A stretch of DNA of 64,000 nt from Dactylis glomerata (Eukaryota; Streptophyta; Magnoliopsida; Poales; Poaceae), in contig QXEO01002100.1 in assembly GCA_007115705.1 (NCBI GenBank), positions 806,001 through 870,000 on the forward strand. The letters run 5' to 3'. The notes under the pieces were generated by a model. The model searched no databases. It saw nothing but the letters and a program-made list of their open reading frames with translations, and was not told the origin of the DNA. How positions within the stretch are numbered: position 1 is the first letter of the stretch; every line of letters starts with the position of its first letter. A program made the translations under genes and the position numbers. Below, piece by piece: positions 34,187-46,271 of the stretch.

Positions 34187-36886
34187 ACACCTTCGTTGTC
34201 GGCAATTGGGTGCAGACCAAGATCGGGGACAAGGAACTGTCCCACGCCGAGAAGGTCGGCCTCCTCAAGAATGATCCAGCGGAATCGCTCGCTGCTGGAC
34301 CGAAAATCATTCCCCAGCCCTTCTAGGCTTCCAGGTAAATTTCATTGCCTTTATGCTGCGGGGATTATCACTTCCCCTACACCCTTTTCTTTGCGGGCTC
34401 CTCTTTGCGTATGGGATTCAGCTTCATGATCTGAATCCCAATACGATTCTACACATTATGTGTTTTATCACGCTCTGTGAATGTTTCTTGGGGATCGAGC
34501 CCCATTGGGCGCTTTGGCGCAGGATTTTTGTCATCCGGCACCCACTTCGCTACCAAACCGGCGGCTTCAGCTGTCAGGTGCGCCCAGACGTTCCGTACTT
34601 CAACCTCTAGACACCCGAAAACAATCTTGGCTAGAGGACAAAATGGTTCTATGCCAAGGACAAATCCTCCGCTGGCGAAGACTTTGGGCTCGAGGAATTT
34701 TGAGCCACCACCGTTCTTCGATCGCGGGTGTCTTGGAAGCATGAGCTTTGTGATGAGGAAATGAGGATCACAGAGCCTCTGACGGAAAAGATCTAGTAGC
34801 TTTGAGCCATGCCGAAGAAGGAGCTTTTGGGTGTCCAGCTCATTCGGACCTTCATAGAGCGTCGGGTTCAGCCGCTCGCTGCTCGAGCCCACTGCATGTG
34901 GGACTACAACGATCGTCGGGACTCAACACGAATCTCTCCTGACGAATTGCATGAAGCGGAGATCGATGACAGCGTGCGCGCCATCACCAACATCAAGAAG
35001 AAGGCTTTCATGCCAAAAATCTTCGGCGTAGTGGCCTTTAGCAAGGCCTTCCCCCGCACCGAGGTATGCTCGTTATCTCTAGTCGGACATTTCTTGTTCA
35101 TTATGAATCTGTTAATCTAGATCGAAAGTGATGAAAGATGCTTGCTCAGGTTATCAATGTGGCCTGGTGTTATCCGTCCCAGCTCAAAGACGGTGAATAC
35201 CCAGGGCGTGATTTCATCGAGGCCCCGGAAGAATCGACCTCTGCTGCTCCATCGCCTTCATGAGCATCGAAGAAGAAGAAACAAGTTGCTGATGTTGTCA
35301 AAGATTTGGAAGATCTTGATGACACTCACTTCTCTTCTGGCGATGACGACGATAGCGTGATTCCATCCAAGCCTCTAGACAGCCGCCCTCCTCTTCGACC
35401 CAGAAAGAAAATCCTCTCAAAGTTCGGCCTCGATGCCTCATAAGTTTCTCTGTCGAACTTCCATGTAGCATAATTTCATCTTTGATTGACCACATCGTTT
35501 TGCCTTTGACTCCGGCTTCAGATCTTCAACTGAGGAGACCACGACGAGCCAGTGCGATCGCGACCGATTCGAGGTCCGACCCCACAACTCCACTCTTGAG
35601 CAGACCGCGGACTCATAGGAGAAGGCAGCTGGAGACGCCACGCCAGGAGATGATCTCCCAAAGCCGCCACCCCCTCCGAGGAAAAAGAGGATCGAGCCCA
35701 AGCTGGTTCTAGTTTCTTCCTCCGGCGAGCCTTCCGACCCTAAAAGCCATGTAAGCCCGAAAGTCCTAGCTTTGTGATTCTTATGTTTGCCTATCAGTAG
35801 CCCCCGAGGGTAAGTCTAAGTGTTTACACTTGGGCTTGCCCTCCGAACAATTATTCGAAATCTCATCTTTGCTTCTACTTGATTAGCCCATTGTCAGGGA
35901 TCTATCAAAGGTGTGCAGGGACTTCCTTGCGCTGGAGGAAGAAAACTGGCAGTTAACTGCACAGCTGGAAGATGTGTGATGTAAGTGACATCTTTATCTA
36001 TCTGATATCTTGTTTTAACGCCTTTACTTCCTTTTTTTAGCGCGCTACTCCCTGAATGAACAGGGATTGCAACACAAGCTGCCACCAACAAGACATCATT
36101 GGAAGCACAACTAGACGATCTTGCAGCAGAAAAATCTGAGCTGAAGGCCAAAGCTGATGGGTTGGTCGACGAGGTTGCCCGGCTCAAAGCCGAATCGACC
36201 AAGGCCTAGGAGCTTGCTGAAGCATGCCACCTGGAAGCTGAGTCGAGGGAGAAAGACCTGCATCAGCGCTTGCAGACCTCCCTTGATATCTTGCATGGTA
36301 AGCTTTCGCTATCCTTTGAGTGAACATTTCGTGCTAATTAAATCCAACATAGACTGAGGATCTTGTTTCTTTGTGAAGCCGCTGCCAAATTGGATGCCGG
36401 GGCGATGAAGGAGCCGGCTGGGCTCGAATCCAGCGTTGGTAGCGTCGAGCGCCTCTGTCAAGAAGCTCGTGATCTCCCGATGAAGGTACGGTCAACACTT
36501 GACTGCGTTCGCGATGTCTCCATCCCTGACTCGACTAGCAACACTATGGCTGGCATTCTTGAAGCCTTGGTGGTGAAGGCGGATGGCGAGGATCCTTTAC
36601 TTGCTGCGGTTCATCGACAGGTAACTATTGGCTCCGAGTCTGTCTTCTCTATGATGGTGATGGACGGGGTTGAGTTTGACGCCAACAAGGTCACAGGCAC
36701 ATACCCGAAGGACAAGGACGGGTGCGACATTGCTCCAAAAGGCTATCTTAAGCATGCCCGCAACTTGTCTGCTTGGATGACGAGCTTTCTGGCCGAAAGG
36801 AATGAGAAGAGGACAGCAGCAAAGGCTTGAAAGCGTAGCGCGTCAGGCGCACCATCCAGCAAGGCCGCTGGTAGTTCAGCGTAGCT
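34187..36886 (+). pseudogene. Antisense ORF of the Tat element (gypsy-type 'Transposase_28'-like), main part
   Basis: Continues the frame begun at 12796. The conserved core (GLSLPLHPFL, GIQLHDLNPN, ITLCECFLGIEPHW) lies at 34353-34530 and matches the plant family annotated as putative gypsy-type transposon (PF04195). The core is one frame off the start because of a 1-nt loss near 34318; TAG codons at about 34608 and 34656 break it further. Later exons: 34809-35063, about 35151-35440 (KDGEYPGRDF, then an acidic DDDD stretch), 35890-35980, a coiled coil at 36065-36300 with one TAG, and 36375-36886. Several GT/AG junctions fit a spliced gene. Its role in the element is not known; antisense extra ORFs of this kind are recorded in Tat-lineage elements. 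Confidence 0.7.
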
Positions 36887-36989
36887 TGACCAACGCACTT
36901 GTTGTTATCTGTAATGGATGATGTAGTTCCACCTCAAAGTATCTGGCTAGCTCTTGAACATTGCTTATTGTAAATCCGTCGCTTCTATT

Positions 36990-37915
36990 TAGTCATTTTC
37001 CTTTGATGTATTTTGCACCTTTTTGCTGCTTGGTTGCCGATGACCTTGTATGACCGGGGACCTCCTATGCAGGGTTCATCCGTGGTTTCTAGTGCCTGGC
37101 CTCTTTCATATGAAACAGTCGCTAGTTCTTCCAGCGCCGTTGAGAGGAGGGTACCTTCCGCAAGTGAACTATCTTTGATTCGATCATTGCGTGACCAACT
37201 TAAAAACGCGCAGCATCAGCTGAAGATAGTGACTGCCAAGGTCGACATTGCTCTTTCCAAAGCTTCGCTGGCTAGGGATGCGGAGGAGTTCTTGCTTAGC
37301 GAGATTGAAAATCTTGGCAAGGCGATGGAATGTAAGTATTCTTGTGTAGACAGAAAAATCCTCTGAGATGGCGTGCTCTGACTTTCTGATTCGGCTGACT
37401 GTAGATGCTTGCCTCGACAAGGGGTCTAAAAACCATCGAGTGGACGCGCACCTTCGAGCTGCTCAGACATATGCAAACTCGATTGCGGACAACTTCTGGG
37501 CCAATCACTTGAAGGCTAGGAAGCTGACCCTACTGTAGGACCGGGTCACTCAGGCTTCTACCTTGGCCGAATCCAGCCATGCTGCCCTTGCAGTTGTGCA
37601 CCAGGTTATGTTTCCTTTGAATGATCAGCCTGAAGGCCTGTCTGCTTTGCTTAGCCACTTCGAGGATGGAGAGGCCATATACCAGTTTGTGCGCGAACAT
37701 CTTCGATGCGGAGCACTTGTGGCTCTCTCTTTCGTACGCGTCCACTATCCAGAGGTTGACATGGAGCTCTTGAAAAGGTTGCTGCAAACACCCAGCGGCT
37801 GAGTCAATATCAAGAACCATTATGCTGCGTGTAGGGATACGGTAGATTGTATTGCTCGGCAGATCATCACCGAGAGTGATCGCCAAAGGGCGAACCAAGG
37901 TGTTGTAGCGTAATG
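36990..37915 (+). pseudogene. Second antisense-ORF remnant (C-terminal part)
   Basis: A plus-strand coding remnant with a coiled coil (about 37130-37330, LRDQLKNAQHQLKIVTAKVD), an intron-like break at 37332-37405, and a globular end (VALSFVRVHYPEVDMELLKR) to the GVVA stop near 37912. In-frame stops occur at 37537-37539 and 37800-37802. The order coiled coil then helical C-terminus repeats the layout of the preceding antisense gene, so it may be a duplicated C-terminal half. Confidence 0.55.
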
Positions 37916-38013
37916 GCTTAGCCAGATATATCAATCTTGCTTATTTCTTGTGTATGCATCTACGGGTTTTGCTGTTGCTTTCTTGTATCATAATCATGAC
38001 ATTGCAAGAGGCA

Positions 38014-38575
38014 GAGCCCCCGAGCATAGGTCGGAGGGTGGAGCCCCCGAGCGTAGGTCGAAAGGCGGAGCCCCCGAGCGTAGATCGAAAGGCGGAGCCC
38101 CTGAGCGTAGGTCGAAGGGCGGAGCCCCCGAGCGATCGAATGGTGGAGCCCCTGAGCATAGGTCGAAGGGTGGAGCCCCCGAGCGTAGGTCGAAAGGTGG
38201 AGCCCCCGAGCGTAGATCGAAGGGCGGAGCCCTCGAGCGTAGGTCGAAGGGCGGAGCCCCCGAGCGTAGATCGAAAGGTAGAGCCCCTGATCGTAGGTCG
38301 AAGGGTGGAGCCCCCGAGCGTAGGTCAAAGGATAGAGCCCCCAAGCATGAATCGAAGGGTGGAGCTCCCGAGCGTGGGTCGAAGGGTGGAGCCCCCGAGC
38401 GTAGGTCAAAGGGCAGAGCCCCCGAGCATGGGTCGAAGTTTTTAAGGTGAAGCCCCCGAGCATGGGTCGAAGTTTTTAAGACGAAGCCCCTGAGTGTGGG
38501 TCGAAGTTTTTAAGGCAAAGCTCCCGAGCGTGGGTCGAAGTTTTTAAGGCGAAGCCCCCTGAGTGTGGGTATACA
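38014..38575. repeat. 27-bp minisatellite in the 3' region of the Tat element
   Basis: About 16 units of 27 bp (GAGCCCCCGAGCGTAGGTCG plus 7) to about 38446, one of them 24 bp, followed by about four longer 31-33-bp variants with GAAGTTTTTAAGGCG. Because 27 is a multiple of three, several frames stay open over 116-167 codons; these are not genes. Tandem repeats between pol and the 3' LTR are known in Tat-lineage elements. Confidence 0.92.
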
Positions 38576-38722
38576 TAAATGTCGACTCGTGAAATGAGGA
38601 ACTTGTTCTTTATTGCTTGGTGCCGAAGGCACAATGGTTGAGCGTGGTCTGCTGCCGACGCTTGGTAACATAGAGATAGGAGGGGAGGAAGTGTGCTGCT
38701 TCTAAGGATAGAAGTGATGCAA

Positions 38723-39452
38723 CTATTGTGCATTCCACGGGTTCTCGATGTCCGCCCCTATCTTGGGGCTGTGTAATCTGTAAGCCCCTCCTGGGATGAC
38801 CTCGTGGACGAGGTATGGGCCTTCCCATGGTGGTTCTAGCTTTGATGTGCTTGTTTGCTTGAGGTGAAGCACGAGGTTGCTCGGTTTGAAGGACCATCCG
38901 CGAACCCACCTGCTGTGGTAGTTGCGGAGGCTTTGTTGATAAACTGCCGAACGAGTGAGAGCGACATCTCGAGCTTCATCCAGCAGGTCTTGGGCATGTG
39001 CCAATGCCTTTTTTGCGTCTTCCTTGACATAGGCAACCATGCGGGGCGCACAGTAGCGCACATCTATAGGTAGCACTGCTTCTGCTCCGAAAAGTAGGAA
39101 GAACGGCGTGTAGCCGGTCAAAGAATTGGGCGTAGTCCGCAGGCTCCATAGGACCGAAGGCAGTTCCTCGACCCAAGCGTCTGCCGCGTGTTTGAGGGGT
39201 CGAAGGAGTTGCTTCTTCAGTCCTGCGCAGACGAGTCCGTTGGCCTTTTCGACTTGGCCGTTGGACTTGGGATGCGCTACCGAGGCGTACTTGATCTTGA
39301 TACCAAGGTTTTTGGTGAACTTTTGGAATTCGCCCGAGGTGAAGTTGGTGCTATTGTCGGTGATGATGCTGTTCGGTACGCCGTCTCGGTAGACGATGGA
39401 CTCGAAGAACTTGACCGCTGTGGTCGCCTCTTGGTTGGTGACCGAGACAGCT
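38723..39452 (-). pseudogene. Integrase, C-terminal two thirds (Tat-lineage element)
   Basis: The minus-strand frame is open from the element-B insertion point at 39452 to a stop at 38723. It has the second catalytic Asp (SIITDNSTNF), the Glu (NGQVEKANG), the TGYTPFFLLFGAEAVLP block and a C-terminal domain (WEGPYLVHEV) ending ENPWNAQ. No stop or shift lies inside this piece. The integrase would insert the cDNA into the nuclear genome. The N-terminal part is separated by elements B and C. Confidence 0.85.
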
Positions 39453-41077
39453 TGATAAGTCTCAAACGTATCTATAATTTTTGATGCTCCATGCTTGTTT
39501 TTACACCATTTGCCTATTGTTTCGTTACACTTAGTGGCACTTTAATGCATTTTCTGGAACTAACCTATTAACGAAGTGCCACAGTGCCAGTTCCCTGTTT
39601 TCTGTTGTTTTTGTGTTTCAGAGTGATACACAGAAAATATTCTCGGAATTGGACGAAACCACATCCCGAAGTCTTATTTTACCCGGAAGCTTCCAGAGAT
39701 CTGAAGAGGAGTAGGAGGGGGGCCACCAGGGCCCCACACGCAGGGGTGGCGCGGCCAGGCCCCTGGCCGCTACGGGCCCACATGAGGGCGCCTGGCCGCT
39801 CCTCTGACATCGCTCCTTCGCCTATAAAGACCTCCCGACAGAAAAAACCTAACTGCCCGATCAATTTTCTAGAACACATCGCGATCCGCCGCCGCCGTCG
39901 ACCCGAAGATCGGGAGGGTCCAGAAGCTCTTCCCGGCACCCTGCCGGAGAGGGGAATCACCACCGAGGTCTTCTTCATCGCCATGCTTGCCTCCGGAGCG
40001 ATGAGTGAGTAGTCTACCTTGGACTATGGGTCCATAGCAGTAGCTAGATGGTTGTCTCCTCCACCATGTGCTTCATGTTTAGATCTCATGAGCTGCCTTA
40101 CATGATTGAGATCACCGTTATGTAATTCTACATGTTTGGTTTGTTGGGATCCGATGAATATTGGTGTTTATGATTAAGTTGCTGTACTGAATATTATCTT
40201 TTGTTATCTCTATGTTGTTTATGATCTTGCATGCTCTCCGTTGTTAGTAGCTATCTTGGCCGAGTAGTTGCTAGTGACTCCAAGAGGGGGTATTTATGCT
40301 CGATAGTGGGTTCATGCCTCTATTTCACCTGGGGGAGTGACAGAAACCTCTAAGGTGGTAGCTGTGCTGTTGCTACTAGGGAGAAAACAATATTCATATG
40401 CTCAAGGGCATATGCTTTGTTTACATTACACACTTTGCTTAATGCAATTATCTATTGTTCGCAACTTAATACTTCTAGGGTGTTCGGATTGATATCCCCG
40501 GGAGTGGATTATTAGTCATAGATGCAGTTGGATGGCGATCTATGTATTTTGTTGTAATGCCCAGAGTAAATCTCATAGTGATCTTCTTGACATATCACAT
40601 TATCTTTATTCTATCAATTGCCCAACTGTAATTTGTTTACCCAGCATGTGTTATTTTATCTATGGAGAGACACCACTAGTGAACTGTGGACCCCGGTCCT
40701 ATTTACATCATATTGCTATCACCTGTTTACTTTACTCGTACTGTTTACTTTACTCGCATACTATATTGTTTTCCACTCAATACGCTCATAACCTTTGTTT
40801 CAAGCAAACCGGTGAGATTGACAACCTCATCGCAAGTTGGGAGCAAAGTATTTGTTTGTGTGTGTGCAGGTTCCGCATCACCTTCAGTCGTCATTGTCTC
40901 TCCTCTCCTGATCGATAAACCTTGGTATCTTAACTAAGGGAAAACTAGCCGCTATATTCATCATACCTTCCTCTTGGGGTTCCCAACGGGCTGGTTATCC
41001 ACCACGCACAAGGATAGTCTGCTTCACATCAACTAGGCACCAGCAGCTAATTTTCTGGGCGCCATCAACATGCAGCA
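39453..41077 (+). repeat. 5' LTR of element B
   Basis: Starts TGATAAGTCTC (TGATACG in the 3' LTR) and ends ACATGCAGCA. Confidence 0.9.
39833..39838 (+). promoter_or_regulatory. TATA box in the LTR of element B
   Basis: CCTATAAAGAC follows a GC-rich stretch at about 380 bp into the LTR; the same word occurs in the 3' LTR (46642) and in element D (61306). In A and C it is replaced by the weaker CATATAC. Confidence 0.5.
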
Positions 41078-41087
41078 GCTAATTTTC

Positions 41088-41105
41088 TGGCGCCGTTGCC
41101 GGGGA
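41088..41105 (+). other. Primer binding site of element B (tRNA-Asp)
   Basis: TGGCGCCGTTGCCGGGGA 10 bp after the LTR end, complementary to the 3' end of tRNA-Asp. Confidence 0.85.
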
Positions 41106-41272
41106 GGAAGAGAAGACTTCTGCGAGGGGAGTTCTTCGCACACACATTCTTTACTTTGTTATTGTTTTGCTTTACTTTATTTATTTTACCTGCATTGCTT
41201 TATATCAAAAACCCAAAAAAAAAATAGAATCCTTGGTAGTTGTTTTTACTTGTTTACTTTTGTTTTGCTGAA

Positions 41273-43336
41273 ATGGCCAATCCTGAAAACACCAAGTTGT
41301 GTGACTTCACTAGCACAAACAATAGTGATTTTATCTACACTCCTATTGCACCACCTATTCCTGCTGCAAACTTTTATGAGATTAAGCCTGCTTTATTGAA
41401 CCTTGTTATGAAAGAGCAATTCTCTGGTGCTAGTACTGAAGATGCTGCAGCTCATCTCAACAATTTTGTTGAGCTATGTGAGATGCAGAAATATAAGGAT
41501 GTTGATAGTGATATTATTAAGCTCAAGTTGTTTCCTTTTTTCTTGAGAGGAAAAGCTAAAGATTGGTTGCTGTCTTTGACTAAGAATAGTATTGATTCAT
41601 GGGCTAAGTGTAAGGATGCTTTTATTGGTAGATACTGTCCTCCTGCTAAGATTATATCCTTGCGTAGCAATATTATGAAGTTTACTCAGTTTGATAATGA
41701 ACATGTTGCTCAAGCTTGGGAAAGAATGAAATCTATGATAAAGAATTGCTCCACTCATAGACTGACTACTTGGATGATTATCCAAACTTTTTATGCAGGA
41801 CTGAATTTTTCTTCAAGGAACCTACTTGATTCAGCTGCTGGAGGCACTTTTATGTCCCTTACCTTGGGCGCCGCATCAAAGCTACTCGACAACATGATGG
41901 TAAATTATTCCGAATGGCACACTGAGAGAGCTCCACAAGGTAAGAAGGTAAATTCTGTTGAGGATACCTCTTCCTTGAGTGATAAGATTGATACCATTAT
42001 AGCTATGCTTGCTAATGATAGGACTCATGTTGATCCTAATAATGTTCCTTTGGCCTCTCTGGTTGCTCAAGATGAGCATGTTGATGTGAATTTCATTAGA
42101 AACAATAATTTTAACAACAATGCTTATAGGAACAATTTTGCTAGTATCAATTATAGACCGTACCCTTCTACCAATGGTAATGGTTATGGTAACTCTTATG
42201 GTAATTCCTACAACAACACTAGGGCCGCGCCCTCCGAGCTTGAGGTAATGCTCAAGGACTTCATCGGTAAGCAAACTGCTTTTAACAAGTCTGTTGAGGA
42301 AAAGTTAGGCAAAATTGATATTCTTGCTTCTAAAGTTGATAGCCTTGCTCATGATGTTGAACTTCTGAAACTAAAAGTGTTTCCTAATGATGTGAAAGAG
42401 AACAATGTTTTTGCTACCGCTAATGCTATTCAAGTTGGAATTGATGAAAATATTAGATTGTTAGCGGAATTGCATGCCAGGTGGGAAAGAGAAGATGAGA
42501 TGGCTAGAAAGTTGAAGGTATGTACTATTACTACCTCTAATGATGTTGCTCCTACTGCTAGCAATCCTCTCACTTTGATTGGTGTAGATAAAACTCCCAC
42601 TCCTTGTGTTAAAAAGCCTAAAACTGCCAAAACTTTTTCTCAAAAGAATGCTGAAATTTTTCGGAGTGTGGAAGATGATAGCTCTATTTCTTTTAATGAT
42701 TTTGATGTTGATGGCTGCAATATATCTGAAGTAATTTTGTTCTTGCAAAAGCTTGCTTTGACTCCCAATGCTAGTTATTTAAATATTGCTTTTACTAAGC
42801 ATATTACCAATGCTCTTATAAAAATTAGGGATGAAAAGTTGAAGCAAAAAGCCTCTATTCCCAAGAAGTTAGAAGATGGTTGGGAACCCATCATTGATAT
42901 GCATGTTAATGGTTATGATTGCCATGCTTTATGTGATCTAGGTGCTAGTATTTATATCATGCCTAGAAAGATTTATGATATGCTTGATTTACCACCGCTT
43001 GAAAAGTGTTATTTTGATGTTCCTACTGCTGATGTTGCTAAGAAGCAACCTTTGGGAAGGATTAATGATGTTCTTATTATGGTTAATAATAACCTTGTTC
43101 CCGTTGATTTTCTTGTTATGAACGTTGAATGCCATGCTTCATGTCCTATTATTTTGGGAAGACCTTTTCTTCGAACTGTAGGTGCTATCATTGATATGAG
43201 GGAAGGCACTATCAAATATCAATTCCCGCTAAAGAAAGATATGGAACACTTCCCTAGGAAAAGAAAGAAATTTCTTTTTGACTCTATTCTTAGAGTAAAT
43301 TATGAGCTTGATGCTTCATCACTTGATGTTACTTGA
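41273..43336 (+). CDS. Gag-protease polyprotein of element B
   Basis: ATG at 41273 (MANPENTKLCDF), 687 residues, uninterrupted. The first third is a retrotransposon gag domain (LKLFPFFLRGKAKDWLLSL; AWERMKSMIKNCSTHRL; FYAGL). An Asn/Gly/Tyr-rich stretch follows at about 42090-42220, then a coiled coil near 42290-42390. The C-terminal part is an aspartic protease with active-site Asp in CDLGASIYIMP (Asp at 42935-42937) and an ILGRPFL motif. I see no CCHC knuckle. The product would form capsid particles and cleave itself. The frame ends NYELDASSLDVT, the same end as the unrelated ORFs in A, C and D, and the DNA goes directly to the shared non-coding tail, so pol is missing rather than mutated. 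Confidence 0.9.
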   Translation: MANPENTKLCDFTSTNNSDFIYTPIAPPIPAANFYEIKPALLNLVMKEQFSGASTEDAAAHLNNFVELCEMQKYKDVDSDIIKLKLFPFFLRGKAKDWLLSLTKNSIDSWAKCKDAFIGRYCPPAKIISLRSNIMKFTQFDNEHVAQAWERMKSMIKNCSTHRLTTWMIIQTFYAGLNFSSRNLLDSAAGGTFMSLTLGAASKLLDNMMVNYSEWHTERAPQGKKVNSVEDTSSLSDKIDTIIAMLANDRTHVDPNNVPLASLVAQDEHVDVNFIRNNNFNNNAYRNNFASINYRPYPSTNGNGYGNSYGNSYNNTRAAPSELEVMLKDFIGKQTAFNKSVEEKLGKIDILASKVDSLAHDVELLKLKVFPNDVKENNVFATANAIQVGIDENIRLLAELHARWEREDEMARKLKVCTITTSNDVAPTASNPLTLIGVDKTPTPCVKKPKTAKTFSQKNAEIFRSVEDDSSISFNDFDVDGCNISEVILFLQKLALTPNASYLNIAFTKHITNALIKIRDEKLKQKASIPKKLEDGWEPIIDMHVNGYDCHALCDLGASIYIMPRKIYDMLDLPPLEKCYFDVPTADVAKKQPLGRINDVLIMVNNNLVPVDFLVMNVECHASCPIILGRPFLRTVGAIIDMREGTIKYQFPLKKDMEHFPRKRKKFLFDSILRVNYELDASSLDVT

Positions 43337-46271
43337 TTCGCAATTTTCTACGCCTAGCTCAAAGGCGTTAAAGAAAAGCACTCTTGGGAGATAACCCAAT
43401 ATTTTCTTTTCGGTACTTTTTCTTTTATTTGAGTCTTGGAAGTCATTACTACTGTAACGACTGCTCCTTATCTTGTTTATTTCATTTTTGTGCCAAGAGA
43501 AGCCTCTAATTTGAGTGAGGTAAAGATTTGGGGATGTTGTTGTCCTGAAACTGTTTTCGGTGCTGCCCCGTAAAAATTTGTGAAAATTCTCTGTTTATCT
43601 TTTGGAAGTGCGATTTCTTGTGCATATGCCCCAGGTTATATCCAAACTTTTGTTAGTTGAACACTTTTTGATTTGAGCAACGGAAAATCCCTCAAAAATT
43701 CGACCTTTGTCAGCTGTTCAGTTTTGACAGATTTCTGCCAATATTTGTGTTTGCCACTTTATCGCTTTCTTTTGAGTTCTTTTGATCACAAAACTTTTGG
43801 GGAGGTTGCTACAGTAGTACATGCTATATATGTGGTGGTTTTGAGTTGAAACCTGAAGCAAATAGAGGATTGATTATATGTTATGCTTGCACTAATGTTG
43901 CTAATAGAATTGTGTTTAGTTTCGTATGAAGGAAGTTTTCAAGTGTAGGGATTGGAGAATGATGAGATGAGTTGAAGAATGGATAAAATCTCAAGCTTGG
44001 GGATGCCCATGCATCACCCCAAGAAATATCCAAGAAGTACAAGCGTCAAAGCTTGGGGATGCCCCCGAGGCACCCCTTCTTCATCGGCAAAAATCAGGTC
44101 ACCTTTCAAGACACTATATTTTTATTGCTTCATGCACTATGTGTTTTTTTGGAGCGTCAGTTGTTTTAGTTTTCTTAATTGGTTTAGTTTGTTTGTTTGC
44201 TGCAATAAATGGTTGGACCCCAACAAATTTTCTTTTGGAGGAGATGTACTCATTTTCATTTGCCAAGAACACTCCGTTTTTCATTCTTACAATTTCACCG
44301 AGTGTTCGTCTTTTTCTGCTACTGCTTTTAGTTTTCGTTTTTGCCTTGATTTGCGTTCAGACCTTGTCATATCTTTTTATCAAGGTGTATTTTTTCCTCT
44401 GATCTTTATTGGTTTTCATCAAAAGAGGTGTTTATAAAAGTTTCAAATGGTGTTGGAAAAGAGAAAAAGCTTTGTGCAAAATAGTGGTACAAGAAGGAGC
44501 TTGTGTAGACTGCGGCTTAGGCTTTTTCATGTCATACTTGATGTCTTTTTGATAGTATGCTTAGTGGTTTTGCTGTAGCATGACTTGTCTCAAATAACTG
44601 AGATTGCTTAATGAGCCTTTGAAAAAATCATGCGTTGTTTTTATTGTATGGAAGCATTATTTTGGTTTTCTCCTTGATGCTTTATTTGGGTTGACTTGGC
44701 ACATGCTCACACATGTTACACTCTTACAAAGTCACCAATAGCCTTCATGATCATTTAGTTTTTGACTTTTGATGCCATCTTATGCTTCTTTTAATTTCAC
44801 TTTGTCGCTTTGCATGATTATGGCCATTATTGCTCTCTTAGTTGGTCGCTCCCAGTCTTTTGCTAGCCCTCGCCTTGTACTGAGTATGAGCTCTACTCGT
44901 GCATCCAACTCCTAAAAGCCAAAGTTTTCCAAAGTGTCCACCATACATACCTACTAGCAATTTGCTATTCCAAGTAAATTTGACTTGCTTTTATTTTCTC
45001 TTCAAATTAAACTCTTACCAGTGTTATGCGAAATTCGGTCAGTAAAGCTCTCACGAACCGGAAGGCATACTTTACTTTTTCCTATTCTTAAAAATTTGAC
45101 ATTGTGGTCTCTTATGTTGAGTTGTTATGCTTGCAAGTTGTAAGTTGGATTCTAGCCCAGTCATGCTGTCATGGGCAAGCTTTAAACATTGCACTTCTTA
45201 TTTGAGTTGATATCGTGATCTTTTGTTTATGGATGCCCGCGGTGTGAAATGAATTGGGAATCTTGTAGGGATCATGGAGTTTGTATATGTGTTAGGGAAA
45301 CGTCGGGCCGCCAATCTAAGCCATGCATAATTCATGGTGGAAATTTGTAGCATACCCATGGTGAACATTCGACGACGCATCTCACAATAAAAAGCTAAAC
45401 AAAAGGCAAATAAAAGAGATGTTGAGGTGTTCATTGTCTGCTTGTCCTGTCATTTTGGTGTGGGCTTGTTCCATGTCATCAGGCACGGAGGTACCCATTA
45501 GCGGTTCTCAATGATAGACATATACTTACAATGACAAGAGCCTTGCTTGGGACTCTAAGTAAAGTAGCATGAGGTTTGGGTACTCGTATTCACAGGGCAC
45601 GAGGTTTTCAACTTATGATTTGTCAAGCATATGCATCATAATTATTCTCACATTAACTTTAACCATTCAAGATGCTTATGATGGGGGCAATGAGAGCTCA
45701 AAGCCGGTAAGTACCATAATTTTTGAAGGTTATAAAACTTGCAATCACTGCTTCCCTCTGCGAAGGGCCTTTCTTTTACTTTTATGTTGAGTCACCACCT
45801 TCTTTCTTTATGCACCATTAAGAGAGCATAGTTGTCATTCTTAGTGTAATATGCATTGTCCCAAAGTTCATTGATTGATTCATATTGTTGGTTTCACTTG
45901 TTCTTAATTTATTTGTATCTAGTCACCCTCTTAAACTTGAAGGTGTCCTATGCATTTAAGTTTTGCTCTCTTTGAAAGACAAGCTGAAAACCACTTGTAT
46001 GTTTTTCCTTATGATTTGAACACACGTTTGACTTTCATTGTTTCATTTTCATGATCTTTTGTTTGTGTTCATTTGCATGTTTACAACATGGTTGCTAAGT
46101 TCTTATTGTCATGATTATATCTTCATGCCCATGTTTTAAGTTCTATTGATCCCAGCTCACCAATGCTTACATATATGATCAAGATTGTGTAGGTGCATGT
46201 CACCTCAAAAATTATTCTTTTGTTATCACTTACCTACTCGAGGACGAGCATGAGTTAAGCTTGGGGATGCT
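43337..46271 (+). other. 3' non-coding region of element B with polypurine tract
   Basis: Collinear with 22312-25241 of element A. Only short frames. The tract GCTTGGGGATGCT is at 46259-46271. Confidence 0.75.

Noticed and set aside
34060..34326. 88-codon frame starting in the LARD LTR
   Set aside because: Its first half is LTR sequence; the true gene start is at 12796 on the other side of the insertion.
37948..38463. Overlapping long frames on both strands with GAPERRSKG-type repeats, also CRISPR-like in appearance
   Set aside because: Direct 27-bp tandem repeats without unique spacers; this is a minisatellite. The open frames follow from the unit length.
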